Shown piece after piece: positions 1 through 7,937 of a stretch of 22,365 nucleotides of DNA; position 1 is the stretch's first letter, and each line of letters starts with the position of its first letter. Made by a program: the position numbers and the translations under genes. Below the pieces are notes generated by a model. It searched no databases and was not told the DNA's origin. It saw only the letters and a program-made list of their open reading frames with translations. This stretch comes from Thomasclavelia spiroformis (lineage in GTDB: Bacteria; Bacillota_I; Bacilli_A; Erysipelotrichales; Coprobacillaceae), in the NCBI GenBank assembly GCA_018369555.1, contig JAGZCC010000036.1, positions 1 through 22,365 of the forward strand. Reading direction: 5' to 3'.

Positions 1-1
1 A

Positions 2-1117
2 AATAAATTGAATTATCGTAAAATTTTAGAAATTGTAATATTAGGTATTATTTGTTACTGGGGACTTAATCATTATGAAATTATTTTTAAGTCTGCAGGT
101 AAATTTATCTCAGTAATTATGCCGTTTATTCTAGGGTTTATTATTGCTTTTATTTTAAATGTTTTAATGATTAGGGTAGAAAAAGTTTTAAATAAATTTT
201 TTAATGTTAATAAATTTAAACTTATTAAAAGAGTAACTAGTATAAGTTTATCAATTTTAATTTTACTAGGAGTCTTATTGTTAGTTGTCCAATTGGTAAT
301 TCCAGAAATATCAAATGCGATTAAATTAATTGTTGCAAGTTTGCCGGATGTATTTGAAATGCTTGCAAAATTGAGTAAAGGTGATACTGGGATTTCTTTG
401 CAACTAAAATCTTTCTTTAATTCTGTTGATGTTCAAGCACTTGTAAGTGACTTAAGTGAATTTGCAAAAATAGGATTTACTGGGGTACTTGGTTCAACGG
501 TTGATATTTTATCGATGTTTGTAAATGGAATTTTTAATGTTGTTGTAGGTTTTGTTTTTGCAATATATATATTGATGAGTAAAGAGACATTAAAACGTCA
601 AACACGTAAATTATTAAGTGTTTGTGTTACACCAAAGATTACTAATAAAATTATTGAAATTGCCGCTGTTTCAAGAACAACATTTACTAATTTTATTATT
701 GGCCAGACAATTGAAGCAATTATTTTGGGTAGTTTATGTGCACTTGGGATGAAGATTTTTGGTTTTCCTTATGCCCCGATGGTCGGTACATTAGTAGGAA
801 TAACAGCATTTATTCCTATTATTGGTGCATTTGTTGGAGGAGGAATTGGAGCTTTTATGATTATGACAGTTGATCCAATGCAAGCTTTGTTATTTATAAT
901 TTATTTAATTATTTTACAACAAATTGAAGGTGATTTGATTTATCCAAGAGTTGTTGGTTCTTCAGTAGGATTACCTTCAATTTGGGTATTGTTTGCAGTT
1001 ACTGTTGGTGGTGGATTATGGGGGATTGTCGGTGTTTTATTTAGTGTGCCAACGCTATCAGTAATTTATTTGTTATTAAAGGAATATGTTAATAATCGTA
1101 GTAAATCACTCGAATGA
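2..1117 (+). CDS. AI-2E / PerM (YtvI-like) family transporter, 5' end probably cut
   Basis: Polytopic membrane protein of the AI-2E exporter / PerM family (UPF0118). Members transport small solutes or act in Na+/H+ or sporulation-related roles; the substrate here cannot be told. The visible 369-residue part from the TTG at 8 has an N-terminal hydrophobic pair (about residues 30-55 and 75-100), an amphipathic stretch (about 100-160), then a dense hydrophobic C-terminal half. That half carries the family-like IGQTIEAIILG, GTLVGITAFIPIIGAFVGG and YLIILQQIEGDLIYPRVVG blocks. The frame is still open at the left edge and no SD is visible before TTG 8, so the real start is probably just outside the window. 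The stop codon lies inside the terminator hairpin. Family call is firm; function is not. Confidence 0.85.
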   Translation, partial: NKLNYRKILEIVILGIICYWGLNHYEIIFKSAGKFISVIMPFILGFIIAFILNVLMIRVEKVLNKFFNVNKFKLIKRVTSISLSILILLGVLLLVVQLVIPEISNAIKLIVASLPDVFEMLAKLSKGDTGISLQLKSFFNSVDVQALVSDLSEFAKIGFTGVLGSTVDILSMFVNGIFNVVVGFVFAIYILMSKETLKRQTRKLLSVCVTPKITNKIIEIAAVSRTTFTNFIIGQTIEAIILGSLCALGMKIFGFPYAPMVGTLVGITAFIPIIGAFVGGGIGAFMIMTVDPMQALLFIIYLIILQQIEGDLIYPRVVGSSVGLPSIWVLFAVTVGGGLWGIVGVLFSVPTLSVIYLLLKEYVNNRSKSLE

Positions 1118-1130
1118 GTGATTTTATTTT
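1103..1130 (+). terminator. Intrinsic terminator overlapping the stop codon of the AI-2E family gene
   Basis: Perfect 9-bp stem AAATCACTC (1103-1111) / GAGTGATTT (1116-1124) with loop GAAT, followed by a T-rich tract. The TGA stop (1115-1117) sits in the loop and 3' arm. Confidence 0.8.
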
Positions 1131-1171
1131 TAAATAATTTATTAAGAATTTCTTAAACAAGAGGACTTTTG

Positions 1172-1200
1172 TTGAAATTTTAAAATTAAAGGAATAAAAT
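1172..1200 (+). promoter_or_regulatory. Promoter of the ABC exporter pair
   Basis: -35 TTGAAA (1172-1177), 17-nt spacer, -10 TAAAAT (1195-1200). It follows the terminator at 1103-1130 and leads to a strong SD (AAGGGGAG) before ATG 1244. Confidence 0.6.
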
Positions 1201-1243
1201 AATAATATAAATAATAAAAATAATTACAAGAAGGGGAGAAGCT

Positions 1244-1957
1244 ATGTTAAAAATTGAAAATCTTACTAAAACATATGGTCAAAAAAAAGCAGTAGATAAT
1301 TTATCGTTGCATATTGAAAGTGGTAATATCTATGGTTTTATTGGACATAATGGTGCAGGTAAAACAACTACATTAAAAGCAATTGTAGGAATTATGAATT
1401 TTGATTCAGGGGATATTTATATTGATGGTAAATCAATTAAAAAAGATATTTTAGCTTGTAAAAAGATTATGGCATATATTCCTGATAATCCTGATTTATA
1501 TGAATATTTAACTGGGATTAAGTATTTAAATTTTATCTGTGATGTTTATGGTGTTGATCAAGAAAAAAGAACGGAAAGAATAAAAAAATATAGTGAAATG
1601 TTTGAGCTGAGTGATTCTTTAGGGGAAGTTATTAGTGCGTATTCTCATGGGATGAAACAAAAATTATCGATTATTGCCGCATTGATTCATGAACCTAAAT
1701 TAATTATTATGGATGAACCGTTTGTTGGTTTAGATCCTAAAGCTAGTCATTTATTAAAACAATTGATGCGCCAAATGTGTGATCAAGGAGCAGCAATTTT
1801 CTTTTCAACTCATGTTTTAGAAGTTGCAGAAAAGTTATGTGATAAAATTGCAATTATTAAAGCTGGTAAATTAATTGTAAGTGGGAAGACTCAAGATGTT
1901 ATTGGTGATGAATCATTGGAAGATGTATTTTTAGAATTGGAGGATGATCATGCTTAA
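1244..1957 (+). CDS. ABC transporter ATP-binding protein
   Basis: Cytoplasmic ATPase subunit of an ABC-2 type exporter (CcmA/NatA-like class), 237 aa, the usual size for a single nucleotide-binding domain. Visible motifs: Walker A GHNGAGKT (34-41), a signature with SHGMKQ in place of LSGGQ (133-138, common in this class), Walker B LIIMDEP (152-158) and switch His in STHV (H189). The SD AAGGGGAG is well placed before ATG 1244. Its 3' end overlaps the permease gene by 8 nt (using permease start 1950), so the two are translationally coupled and surely one transporter. The sequence does not reveal the substrate; antimicrobial peptide or lipid export and immunity are typical roles in the class. 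Confidence 0.93.
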   Translation: MLKIENLTKTYGQKKAVDNLSLHIESGNIYGFIGHNGAGKTTTLKAIVGIMNFDSGDIYIDGKSIKKDILACKKIMAYIPDNPDLYEYLTGIKYLNFICDVYGVDQEKRTERIKKYSEMFELSDSLGEVISAYSHGMKQKLSIIAALIHEPKLIIMDEPFVGLDPKASHLLKQLMRQMCDQGAAIFFSTHVLEVAEKLCDKIAIIKAGKLIVSGKTQDVIGDESLEDVFLELEDDHA

Positions 1958-3551
1958 ATCGTTAGTTAAAATTCGTTTACAGGGTTTGTTTTTTCAATCG
2001 TTAAAAACCGGTAAAAAAGATTCACCATCATTTGGTAAAATTATTTTTATGTTACTGATTATTGGGTATGTAGCAGTTGTATTTGGTTTGATGTTTGGAA
2101 TAATGTTTAATAAGATTTTAAAGCCGTTTAGGTTAATTGGATATGAGTGGTTATATTTTGGAATAATGGCAATTTTAGTTGTATTATTGTGTTTTGTTGG
2201 TAGTGTTTTTGTTACTCAACAGGAGATTTATGGAGCTAAAGATAATGAGTTATTGCTTGCAATGCCAATTAAGACAATAGATATTTTATTAAGTAGGGTA
2301 TTTGTATTATTGATTGTTAATTATTTGTATGAAGCTTTAATTGTTATACCGGGAATGGTTGTTTATTTTTATCAAACATCGTTTGATTTAATTAAGCTTT
2401 TATTTTTTCTAATTATCATCATTACATTACCATTGCTTGCTTTAGCATTATCATGTGCTTTTGGGTGGGTAATGGCAATGATTATGAAAAGAATAAAAAA
2501 TAAAACAGTTATTACTGTAGTAATTTCTTTGGTATTTTTAGGAGCATATTTTTATCTGATAAATAAAGTACCAGAATATATTATGGCATTGGTTGCTAAT
2601 GGAAAATCAATTGGTGAAGCAATTAAAAATACATTATTTCCAATATATTATTTATCAATTGCAATAAGTGAAATAGATATACTAAGTTTATTAATGTATT
2701 TATTATGTGTAATTGTTCCATTTGCTTTGGTAATATATTTACTTTCAAAGAATTTTATTTCAATAGCTACAACTAAACCAAAAACTAAAAAAGCGAAAAT
2801 GAAAGATAAAGATATAAAATATTCAAGTCAAAAATTAGCTTTATTTAAAAGAGAATTAAGACATTTTGTATCTAATCCAATGATTATGTTAAATGGAGCA
2901 TTAGGAATTGTTTTTACAGTGGTTTTAGCTGGTGCGTTATTGATTAAAGGACAAGAGTTGATTAAGGTATTGAATATAATACCAGCACAATTTGAAAGTA
3001 TGTTAAATGAATTGGTTGTGCCGTTACTTTGTTTAAGTGTAATTGCGACAAATTCACTTAATGATATTAGTGCGTTTTTAATTTCTATAGAAGGTAATCG
3101 TTTATGGATCATTAAATCTTTACCGATTAAAACGATTGATATTTTAAATAGTAAATTATTTTTACATTTAGCTTTATGTATTCCACCAGGGATAATATTT
3201 TCTATAGTTGGATGTATAATTTTTTCTTTGAGTCCTATTGATTGCTTGGTTGTAATTATTGTACCAATGATTTTTACTACGTTTGTTGCTTTGTTTGGTT
3301 TACTTGTTAATCTTTGGAAGCCAAAATTTGATTGGGTCAATGAAACCGTGGTGGTTAAGCAAAGTGCATCAGTAACTATTTCTATTTTAGTTACAATGGC
3401 TTTAGTATTTTTTATTGTGATTGGTTATGTTAATTCGAGTGTTAATATTACTAGTTATTTTTATAGTTGGGTTATTTTATTTATTATTGCTGATCTTGGA
3501 TTTTATCATTTGCTTAGAACATGGGGTGTAAAAAGATTTGAAGAATTGTAA
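1950..3551 (+). CDS. ABC exporter permease with internal duplication (ABC-2 type, 533 aa)
   Basis: Membrane subunit partnering the ATPase just upstream. Start placed at ATG 1950 rather than ATG 1944 because GGAGG (1939-1943) is 6 nt from 1950 but touches 1944. About twelve hydrophobic segments are visible. A charged linker at about 270-300 (PKTKKAKMKDKD) divides the protein in two. Each half carries the same motif: MPIKTIDIL at residue 105 and LPIKTIDIL at residue 391, both followed by a membrane helix. This suggests an ancient duplication, so one polypeptide may supply both halves of the transmembrane pore. It resembles the large putative ABC exporter permeases of Firmicutes. Substrate unknown. 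I see no clear terminator after it before the arg promoter. Confidence 0.85.
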   Translation: MLKSLVKIRLQGLFFQSLKTGKKDSPSFGKIIFMLLIIGYVAVVFGLMFGIMFNKILKPFRLIGYEWLYFGIMAILVVLLCFVGSVFVTQQEIYGAKDNELLLAMPIKTIDILLSRVFVLLIVNYLYEALIVIPGMVVYFYQTSFDLIKLLFFLIIIITLPLLALALSCAFGWVMAMIMKRIKNKTVITVVISLVFLGAYFYLINKVPEYIMALVANGKSIGEAIKNTLFPIYYLSIAISEIDILSLLMYLLCVIVPFALVIYLLSKNFISIATTKPKTKKAKMKDKDIKYSSQKLALFKRELRHFVSNPMIMLNGALGIVFTVVLAGALLIKGQELIKVLNIIPAQFESMLNELVVPLLCLSVIATNSLNDISAFLISIEGNRLWIIKSLPIKTIDILNSKLFLHLALCIPPGIIFSIVGCIIFSLSPIDCLVVIIVPMIFTTFVALFGLLVNLWKPKFDWVNETVVVKQSASVTISILVTMALVFFIVIGYVNSSVNITSYFYSWVILFIIADLGFYHLLRTWGVKRFEEL

Positions 3552-3638
3552 AAATGTTTTAAATTAAAAAATATTGATCATATCAAGGTGAATTTAAAAT
3601 ATAAATTTCTTAGATAAAGAGATATTTTTGAAAAATAT

Positions 3639-3666
3639 TTGACAAAATGATTTTTAGTAATATAAT
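3639..3666 (+). promoter_or_regulatory. Promoter of the argCJB T-box leader
   Basis: -35 TTGACA (3639-3644), 16-nt spacer, -10 TATAAT (3661-3666). Transcription should begin near 3673, a few nt before the conserved GATGA of T-box stem I. Confidence 0.75.
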
Positions 3667-3672
3667 AATAGA

Positions 3673-3905
3673 CAACTCGATGACTAAAAGAGTAGTTTTG
3701 ATGATGATTTTTAGCGAGCTAATGTTGGTGGAAGATTAGTAATATAGTCAAAATGAAGCGCATTTACGAGAGGAAAGCGGGAAACTATAGTATCGCTTTC
3801 GGGTAATCGCCCTTAACGATGAAAGAGATCATAAGGTCAACTTATGATAAATAGAGTGGTAACGCGGTAATTCGTCTCTTGTTTAAGAGACGAATTTTTA
3901 TTTTA
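3673..3905 (+). promoter_or_regulatory. T-box leader, arginine type (CGC specifier), with terminator/antiterminator
   Basis: tRNA-sensing leader upstream of argC. Stem I parts are readable. GATGA (3679-3683) and loop-E AGTA (3691-3694) come first. Helix TTTTGA/TCAAAA (3696-3701 / 3748-3753) encloses AGCGAG (3713-3718). The apical hairpin CTAAT/ATTAG (3719-3723 / 3735-3739) holds GTTGGTGGAAG. The specifier loop reads GAA-G-CGC-A-TTTAC-GAG (3755-3769), the arrangement of the glyQS leader GAA-A-GGC-A. The specifier is therefore CGC (3759-3761), arginine, which agrees with the downstream genes. Stem III is AAAGCG/CGCTTT. The T-box proper, AGAGTGGTAACGCGG (3853-3867), has UGGU to pair with uncharged tRNA ending ACCA. 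A perfect 12-bp terminator stem (3869-3880 / 3885-3896) plus T-run follows. Uncharged tRNA-Arg should favour antitermination and read-through. Confidence 0.92.
3869..3905 (+). terminator. Regulated terminator of the arg T-box leader
   Basis: 12-bp perfect stem AATTCGTCTCTT (3869-3880) / AAGAGACGAATT (3885-3896), loop GTTT, then TTTATTTT. The 5' arm directly follows the T-box bulge, as expected for mutually exclusive antiterminator and terminator folds. Confidence 0.9.
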
Positions 3906-3922
3906 AAGGAAAGTGGGGGATC

Positions 3923-4963
3923 ATGGTGATTAAAGCAGGAATTGTAGGAGCAACAGGATATGGGGGATGTGAATTAGTTCGTTTTTTATTGACACATAAA
4001 GAAGTTGAAATTAAGTGGGTTTCTTCAAGAACATATACGAATAAAGAATATAGTTCAATTTTTGGTGGATATTTTAAGGTGTTGGATCAAAAGTGTGTTG
4101 ATGAAAATATAGAAGCTTATTTAGATGATATTGATGTTTTATTTTTTGCGACACCTCAAGGGGTATGTGCAAAAATGGTCAATGAAAATGTTTTAAGTAA
4201 AGTCAAAGTTATTGATTTGAGTGCAGATTATCGAATTAAAGATGTTGATACATACGAAAAATGGTATGGAATTAAACATGCATCACCTGAATATATTAAA
4301 GAAGCAGTTTATGGATTGTGTGAGATTAATCGTAAAGATATAAAGAATGCACGATTACTTGCTAATCCAGGGTGCTATCCAACATGTTCGATATTATCGA
4401 TTTATCCTTTAGCAAAGGCTGGATTAATTGATATGGATACTTTAATAATTGATGCAAAAAGTGGAGTTAGTGGAGCTGGACGAGGTGCTAAAGTAGCTAA
4501 TTTATATTGTGAAGTTAATGAAAGTATTAAAGCTTATGGTGTAACTAATCATCGTCATACTCCAGAAATTGAAGAGCAGCTTGGATATGCAAGTAATGAT
4601 AAGGTGGTATTGAACTTTACACCTCATTTGATACCGATGAATCGTGGGATTTTAGTTACTGCATATGCTAAATTAAAACCGAATGTTAGTATGGATGAAA
4701 TTGAAAAAGCATATCATTGTTATGATGATGAATATTTTATAAGGGTTTTAAAACCTGGTGCATTGCCTGAAGTAAGAAATGTTAGAAGTAGCAATTTTGT
4801 TGATGTTAATTATAAAGTTGATAAGCGTACTAATCGTATTATTATGATGGGGGCAATGGACAACTTAGTAAAAGGTGCCGCTGGACAGGCAATTCAAAAT
4901 ATGAATATTATGTTTGGTTTTGATGAAAAAGAAGGATTACAGTTGATGCCAACTGTTTTATAG
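3923..4963 (+). CDS. argC: N-acetyl-gamma-glutamyl-phosphate reductase
   Basis: Reduces N-acetylglutamyl-5-phosphate to N-acetylglutamate 5-semialdehyde with NADPH; cytoplasmic, arginine/ornithine biosynthesis. At 346 aa it matches the long (type 1) ArgC family. N-terminal Rossmann motif GIVGATGYGGCELVRFL (residues 6-22); catalytic Cys151 in NPGCYPT; catalytic/substrate His region HRHTPEIEEQ (H210, H212); C-terminal dimer segment MGAMDNLVKGAAGQAIQNMN. ATG 3923 is used; GTG 3926 is an alternative, since the G-rich SD at 3914-3920 is very close. First gene after the arginine T-box, 11 nt upstream of argJ, so arginine starvation should set its expression. Confidence 0.97.
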   Translation: MVIKAGIVGATGYGGCELVRFLLTHKEVEIKWVSSRTYTNKEYSSIFGGYFKVLDQKCVDENIEAYLDDIDVLFFATPQGVCAKMVNENVLSKVKVIDLSADYRIKDVDTYEKWYGIKHASPEYIKEAVYGLCEINRKDIKNARLLANPGCYPTCSILSIYPLAKAGLIDMDTLIIDAKSGVSGAGRGAKVANLYCEVNESIKAYGVTNHRHTPEIEEQLGYASNDKVVLNFTPHLIPMNRGILVTAYAKLKPNVSMDEIEKAYHCYDDEYFIRVLKPGALPEVRNVRSSNFVDVNYKVDKRTNRIIMMGAMDNLVKGAAGQAIQNMNIMFGFDEKEGLQLMPTVL

Positions 4964-4974
4964 GGGGAAGTATA

Positions 4975-6198
4975 ATGAAAATAATTAATGATGGAACAGT
5001 TACTTTGCCAAAGGGATTTTATGGGGCAGGGGATCATGTTGGAATTAAAAAAGAGAAAAAAGATTTAGCTTTGATTTATAGTGAAGTTGATGCTTTGGCA
5101 GTAGGAACTTTTACTCAAAATGTAGTAAAAGCAGCACCGGTAATATGGGATAAAATGGTTGTTGAAAATTATGATTGTGCAAGAGTTATTGCAATTAATA
5201 GTGGGGTAGCTAACGCTTGTACAGGAGATGAAGGAATTTATAATAATGAATTATTTGCTAGTAAGGTAGCTGATAATTTTGGTGTTAAGAAAGAAGAAGT
5301 TTTAATTTGTTCGACTGGTGTTATTGGGAAACAATTACCAATGGATAAGATAATTGAAGGGATTGCTAAGGTAAAAGAATTATTGAATAATGATCAAAAA
5401 TCTGGGGAAATAGTTGCACAATCGATCATGACAACAGATACAAAACCTAAGCATATTGCCGTAACAGTTGAATTAGGGGGAAAAATTGTTACGATTGGGG
5501 CCTGTTGTAAAGGTTCTGGAATGATTCATCCTAATATGGCAACAATGTTAGGATTTATTACAACTGATTGTAATATTTCTAAAGAATTATTAAACAAGGC
5601 ATTAAAAGAAATCATTACCGATACATTTAATATGGTGTCAGTAGATCGTGATACTTCAACTAATGATACTGTATTATTATTAGCTAATGGGTTGGCTAAT
5701 AATGAAAAGATTACTAGTGAAAATGATGATTATTATAAATTTAAAAAGGCATTATATTATGTTAATGAGTATTTAGCTAAGGCAATTGCTGGTGATGGTG
5801 AAGGAGCAACAAAGTTATTAGAAGTTCAAGTACATGGTGCTAATAGTATTGAACAAGCTAAAGTAATTGCAAAAAGCGTTTGTACTTCACCGCTTGTAAA
5901 AACAGCGGTTTATGGAAATGATGCTAATTGGGGAAGACTTTTATGTGCTATGGGTTATTCAGGGGAAGAATTTGATCCATATAATGTTGATTTAAGCATC
6001 GCAAGTGAATATGGAACATTGCAGTTAGTAGCTAAAGGAATGGCAACTGATTATAGTGAAGAACTTGCAACAAAAATCTTGTCTAGTAGTGAAGTAAAAG
6101 CTATTATTGATATTCATAATGGGGAATATAAAGCAACAGCATGGGGATGTGATTTAACATATGATTATGTTAAAATCAATGCTGATTATCGTTCGTAA
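4975..6198 (+). CDS. argJ: Bifunctional glutamate N-acetyltransferase / ornithine acetyltransferase
   Basis: Transfers the acetyl group of N-acetylornithine to glutamate (cyclic pathway) and, if bifunctional, also uses acetyl-CoA for the first step. 407 aa, normal for the family. The precursor is self-cleaved before the catalytic Thr of the (N/M)ATM motif; here GMIHPNMATMLGF places Thr190 as the nucleophile, giving alpha (1-189) and beta (190-407) chains. The KGSGMIHPN block just before it and VDRDTSTNDTV (about 222-232) are further family blocks. SD AGGGGGAAG before ATG 4975. It lies between argC and argB in one operon. Whether it can also use acetyl-CoA cannot be decided from sequence alone; no separate argA is visible here. 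Confidence 0.97.
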   Translation: MKIINDGTVTLPKGFYGAGDHVGIKKEKKDLALIYSEVDALAVGTFTQNVVKAAPVIWDKMVVENYDCARVIAINSGVANACTGDEGIYNNELFASKVADNFGVKKEEVLICSTGVIGKQLPMDKIIEGIAKVKELLNNDQKSGEIVAQSIMTTDTKPKHIAVTVELGGKIVTIGACCKGSGMIHPNMATMLGFITTDCNISKELLNKALKEIITDTFNMVSVDRDTSTNDTVLLLANGLANNEKITSENDDYYKFKKALYYVNEYLAKAIAGDGEGATKLLEVQVHGANSIEQAKVIAKSVCTSPLVKTAVYGNDANWGRLLCAMGYSGEEFDPYNVDLSIASEYGTLQLVAKGMATDYSEELATKILSSSEVKAIIDIHNGEYKATAWGCDLTYDYVKINADYRS

Positions 6199-6212
6199 AG
6201 AGGGGAAAAAGT

Positions 6213-7076
6213 ATGCATACAAAAGAACAAAATAAAGCACAGGTATTAGTCGATGCTTTAAGTTATATTCAAAAATTTGCAGGGGATACGGTTGTAATTA
6301 AATACGGTGGTAGTGCAATGACTAATGAAGTAGTCAAACAGTCAGTATTGAAAGATATTGCTGTTTTAAAATCAGTTGGAATCAAACCGGTAATTGTTCA
6401 CGGTGGCGGAAAAGATATTAATACTTGGTTAAATAAAGTGGGGATTGAAAGTGAATTTAAAAACGGTTTAAGAGTCACAACTAAAGAAACCTTAGAAGTA
6501 GCTGAAATGGTTTTATCTGGTAAGTTAAATAAAGGTTTAGTCCAACATATGGAAAAGATTGGGACTCATGCTGTTGGTCTATCTGGTAAAGATGGGGATA
6601 TGCTTAGTGTTAAGAAATATTTACCTAATGGAGAAGATATTGGTTATGTTGGAGAGATAATTGATGTTAAGACAGATTTAATTGAAACTTTATTATTAAA
6701 TGGATATACACCAATTATTTCTACCATTGGTTTAGATGATAAACATAATGCTTATAATATTAATGCTGATGATGCTGCAACTGCAATTGCTCGTGCAATG
6801 AAAGCTAGTAAGTTAGTTTTTTTAACTGATATAGAAGGAGTGTTAGAAGATCCTAATGATCCAAGTACACTTATTTCTAAAATTGATACTGAATCCGCAA
6901 AAGAATTATTCGCTTCAGGAGTTATACAAGGGGGAATGATTCCTAAGTTACATAATTGTATTGATGCAGTTCAATATGATGTAAAAAAAGTTCATATATT
7001 AGATGGACGAATGGAACATAGTTTATTAATTGAAATATTTACTACTCATGGAATTGGTACTGAAATAAAAAAATAA
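6213..7076 (+). CDS. argB: N-acetylglutamate kinase (arginine-sensitive type)
   Basis: Phosphorylates N-acetylglutamate, second step of ornithine/arginine synthesis; amino-acid kinase fold, cytoplasmic. 287 aa. Motifs: KYGGSAM (about 29-35, phosphate loop), VIVHGGGKDINTWL (substrate loop), INADDAATAIA, FLTDIEGVL and the C-terminal KVHILDGR. An N-terminal helix precedes the kinase core (AQVLVDALSYIQKF). In the Pseudomonas and Thermotoga enzymes that helix interlocks dimers into an arginine-inhibited hexamer, while E. coli ArgB lacks it; feedback inhibition by arginine is therefore inferred. Last gene of the operon: a terminator follows at once, so argD, argF, argG and argH must lie elsewhere. 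SD AGAGGGGAAA before ATG 6213. Confidence 0.97.
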   Translation: MHTKEQNKAQVLVDALSYIQKFAGDTVVIKYGGSAMTNEVVKQSVLKDIAVLKSVGIKPVIVHGGGKDINTWLNKVGIESEFKNGLRVTTKETLEVAEMVLSGKLNKGLVQHMEKIGTHAVGLSGKDGDMLSVKKYLPNGEDIGYVGEIIDVKTDLIETLLLNGYTPIISTIGLDDKHNAYNINADDAATAIARAMKASKLVFLTDIEGVLEDPNDPSTLISKIDTESAKELFASGVIQGGMIPKLHNCIDAVQYDVKKVHILDGRMEHSLLIEIFTTHGIGTEIKK

Positions 7077-7091
7077 GTAAAATTAATAAAA

Positions 7092-7127
7092 AATACCTTC
7101 TAGTAAAACTAAAAGGTATTATTTTTT
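7092..7127. terminator. Bidirectional terminator between argB and the phosphoesterase gene
   Basis: Stem AATACCTT (7092-7099) / AAGGTATT (7113-7120), with TAG/CTA extending it inside. On the plus strand it is followed by ATTTTTTT; on the minus strand the same hairpin is followed by a run of T. The convergent minus-strand gene ends in the 3' arm (stop at 7119-7121). Confidence 0.8.
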
Positions 7128-7937
7128 TAAACAAATAATATCAATTTGATTAGGACAAAATAATCGAAAATTAACATTACTTTCTAATGACAAACCATTA
7201 GAAATAATTAATTGACTATTATTTTTTTCATGATACCCATGAATATAATTAACATCATAAATCTTTTTTAACAAGCCTTCAATTCCTGGTAAATAAATAT
7301 ATCCTCCCATAGTATGACCTGATAGCTGTAAAGCAATATCACTTTTAGCTGTTTCATCAAAATAATCAGGTTCATGAACTGCAACTAATTTATACACATC
7401 TTGATTATTTTCATTAATTAAACCAGCAACATTTCCAGAACTTTCTAAACCAAATAATCCAATTACAGCATTGTTGTAATAGATAGGACGATATTCGTTA
7501 TGTAATATTTCAAAACCACCTTCATTTAAAATAACTGAAACATCATTTAAGGAAGCTAAATCTTTTTCACCCAATACAGCAAATTTTCCGTATGAAGATT
7601 TTATTTTAGATAATAAATTAATTACTTCATCATTATCAAAAGGATTACTATCGAATAAATCGCCACCAAAAATCACCATCTCAACTTGTTGTTTATTTAA
7701 TGCTGAAATAATGCTATCCAACCTATCAAGATCATCAGTATTTTTAAGATGAATATCACTAATAAAGGCAATTTCAAAATTTTCAAATTCTTTTGGTAAT
7801 TGTTTATTATTGATTATGGTTTTTTTTATCTTATAAGCATTAGGGCTAATATATTTTGTATGATAGTAACCAAAACCACCGATTAAAATGAAAATTATAA
7901 GGATAAGAAATTTTATTATTCGGGTTTTTCTTTTCAT
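7119..7937 (-). CDS. Membrane-anchored calcineurin-like metallophosphoesterase, YkuE-like, degenerate active site
   Basis: 272 aa with a basic N-terminus and one membrane helix (about 8-25), then a metallophosphoesterase fold predicted outside the membrane. Intact motifs: D61-x-H63 (SDIHLKN), GGD (91-93), H188 (VHEPDY). Two blocks are altered. The GNHD box that supplies a bridging Asn and the acid His reads GEKD (123-126), and the GHTH box reads GHTM (207-210). The C-terminal YIHGYH...SNGLSLESNVNFRLFCP resembles the end of YkuE/YaeI-type enzymes, which act on lipid or lipid-linked phosphates. With those losses it may be weakly active or a non-catalytic relative. The ATG overlaps the rnj stop by 4 nt (ATGA) with no clear SD of its own, so translation probably depends on coupling. 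Family sure; activity doubtful. Confidence 0.85.
   Translation of the reverse strand: MKRKTRIIKFLILIIFILIGGFGYYHTKYISPNAYKIKKTIINNKQLPKEFENFEIAFISDIHLKNTDDLDRLDSIISALNKQQVEMVIFGGDLFDSNPFDNDEVINLLSKIKSSYGKFAVLGEKDLASLNDVSVILNEGGFEILHNEYRPIYYNNAVIGLFGLESSGNVAGLINENNQDVYKLVAVHEPDYFDETAKSDIALQLSGHTMGGYIYLPGIEGLLKKIYDVNYIHGYHEKNNSQLIISNGLSLESNVNFRLFCPNQIDIICLKK

Noticed and set aside
1142..1156. TTAAGAATTTCTTAA near-palindrome after the first terminator
   Set aside because: Short, pure A/T-rich and not placed over a promoter element; likely chance in this composition.
2828..3340. 170-residue minus-strand open frame inside the ABC permease gene
   Set aside because: Complement shadow of a clear membrane-protein gene; no SD, no recognisable motifs.
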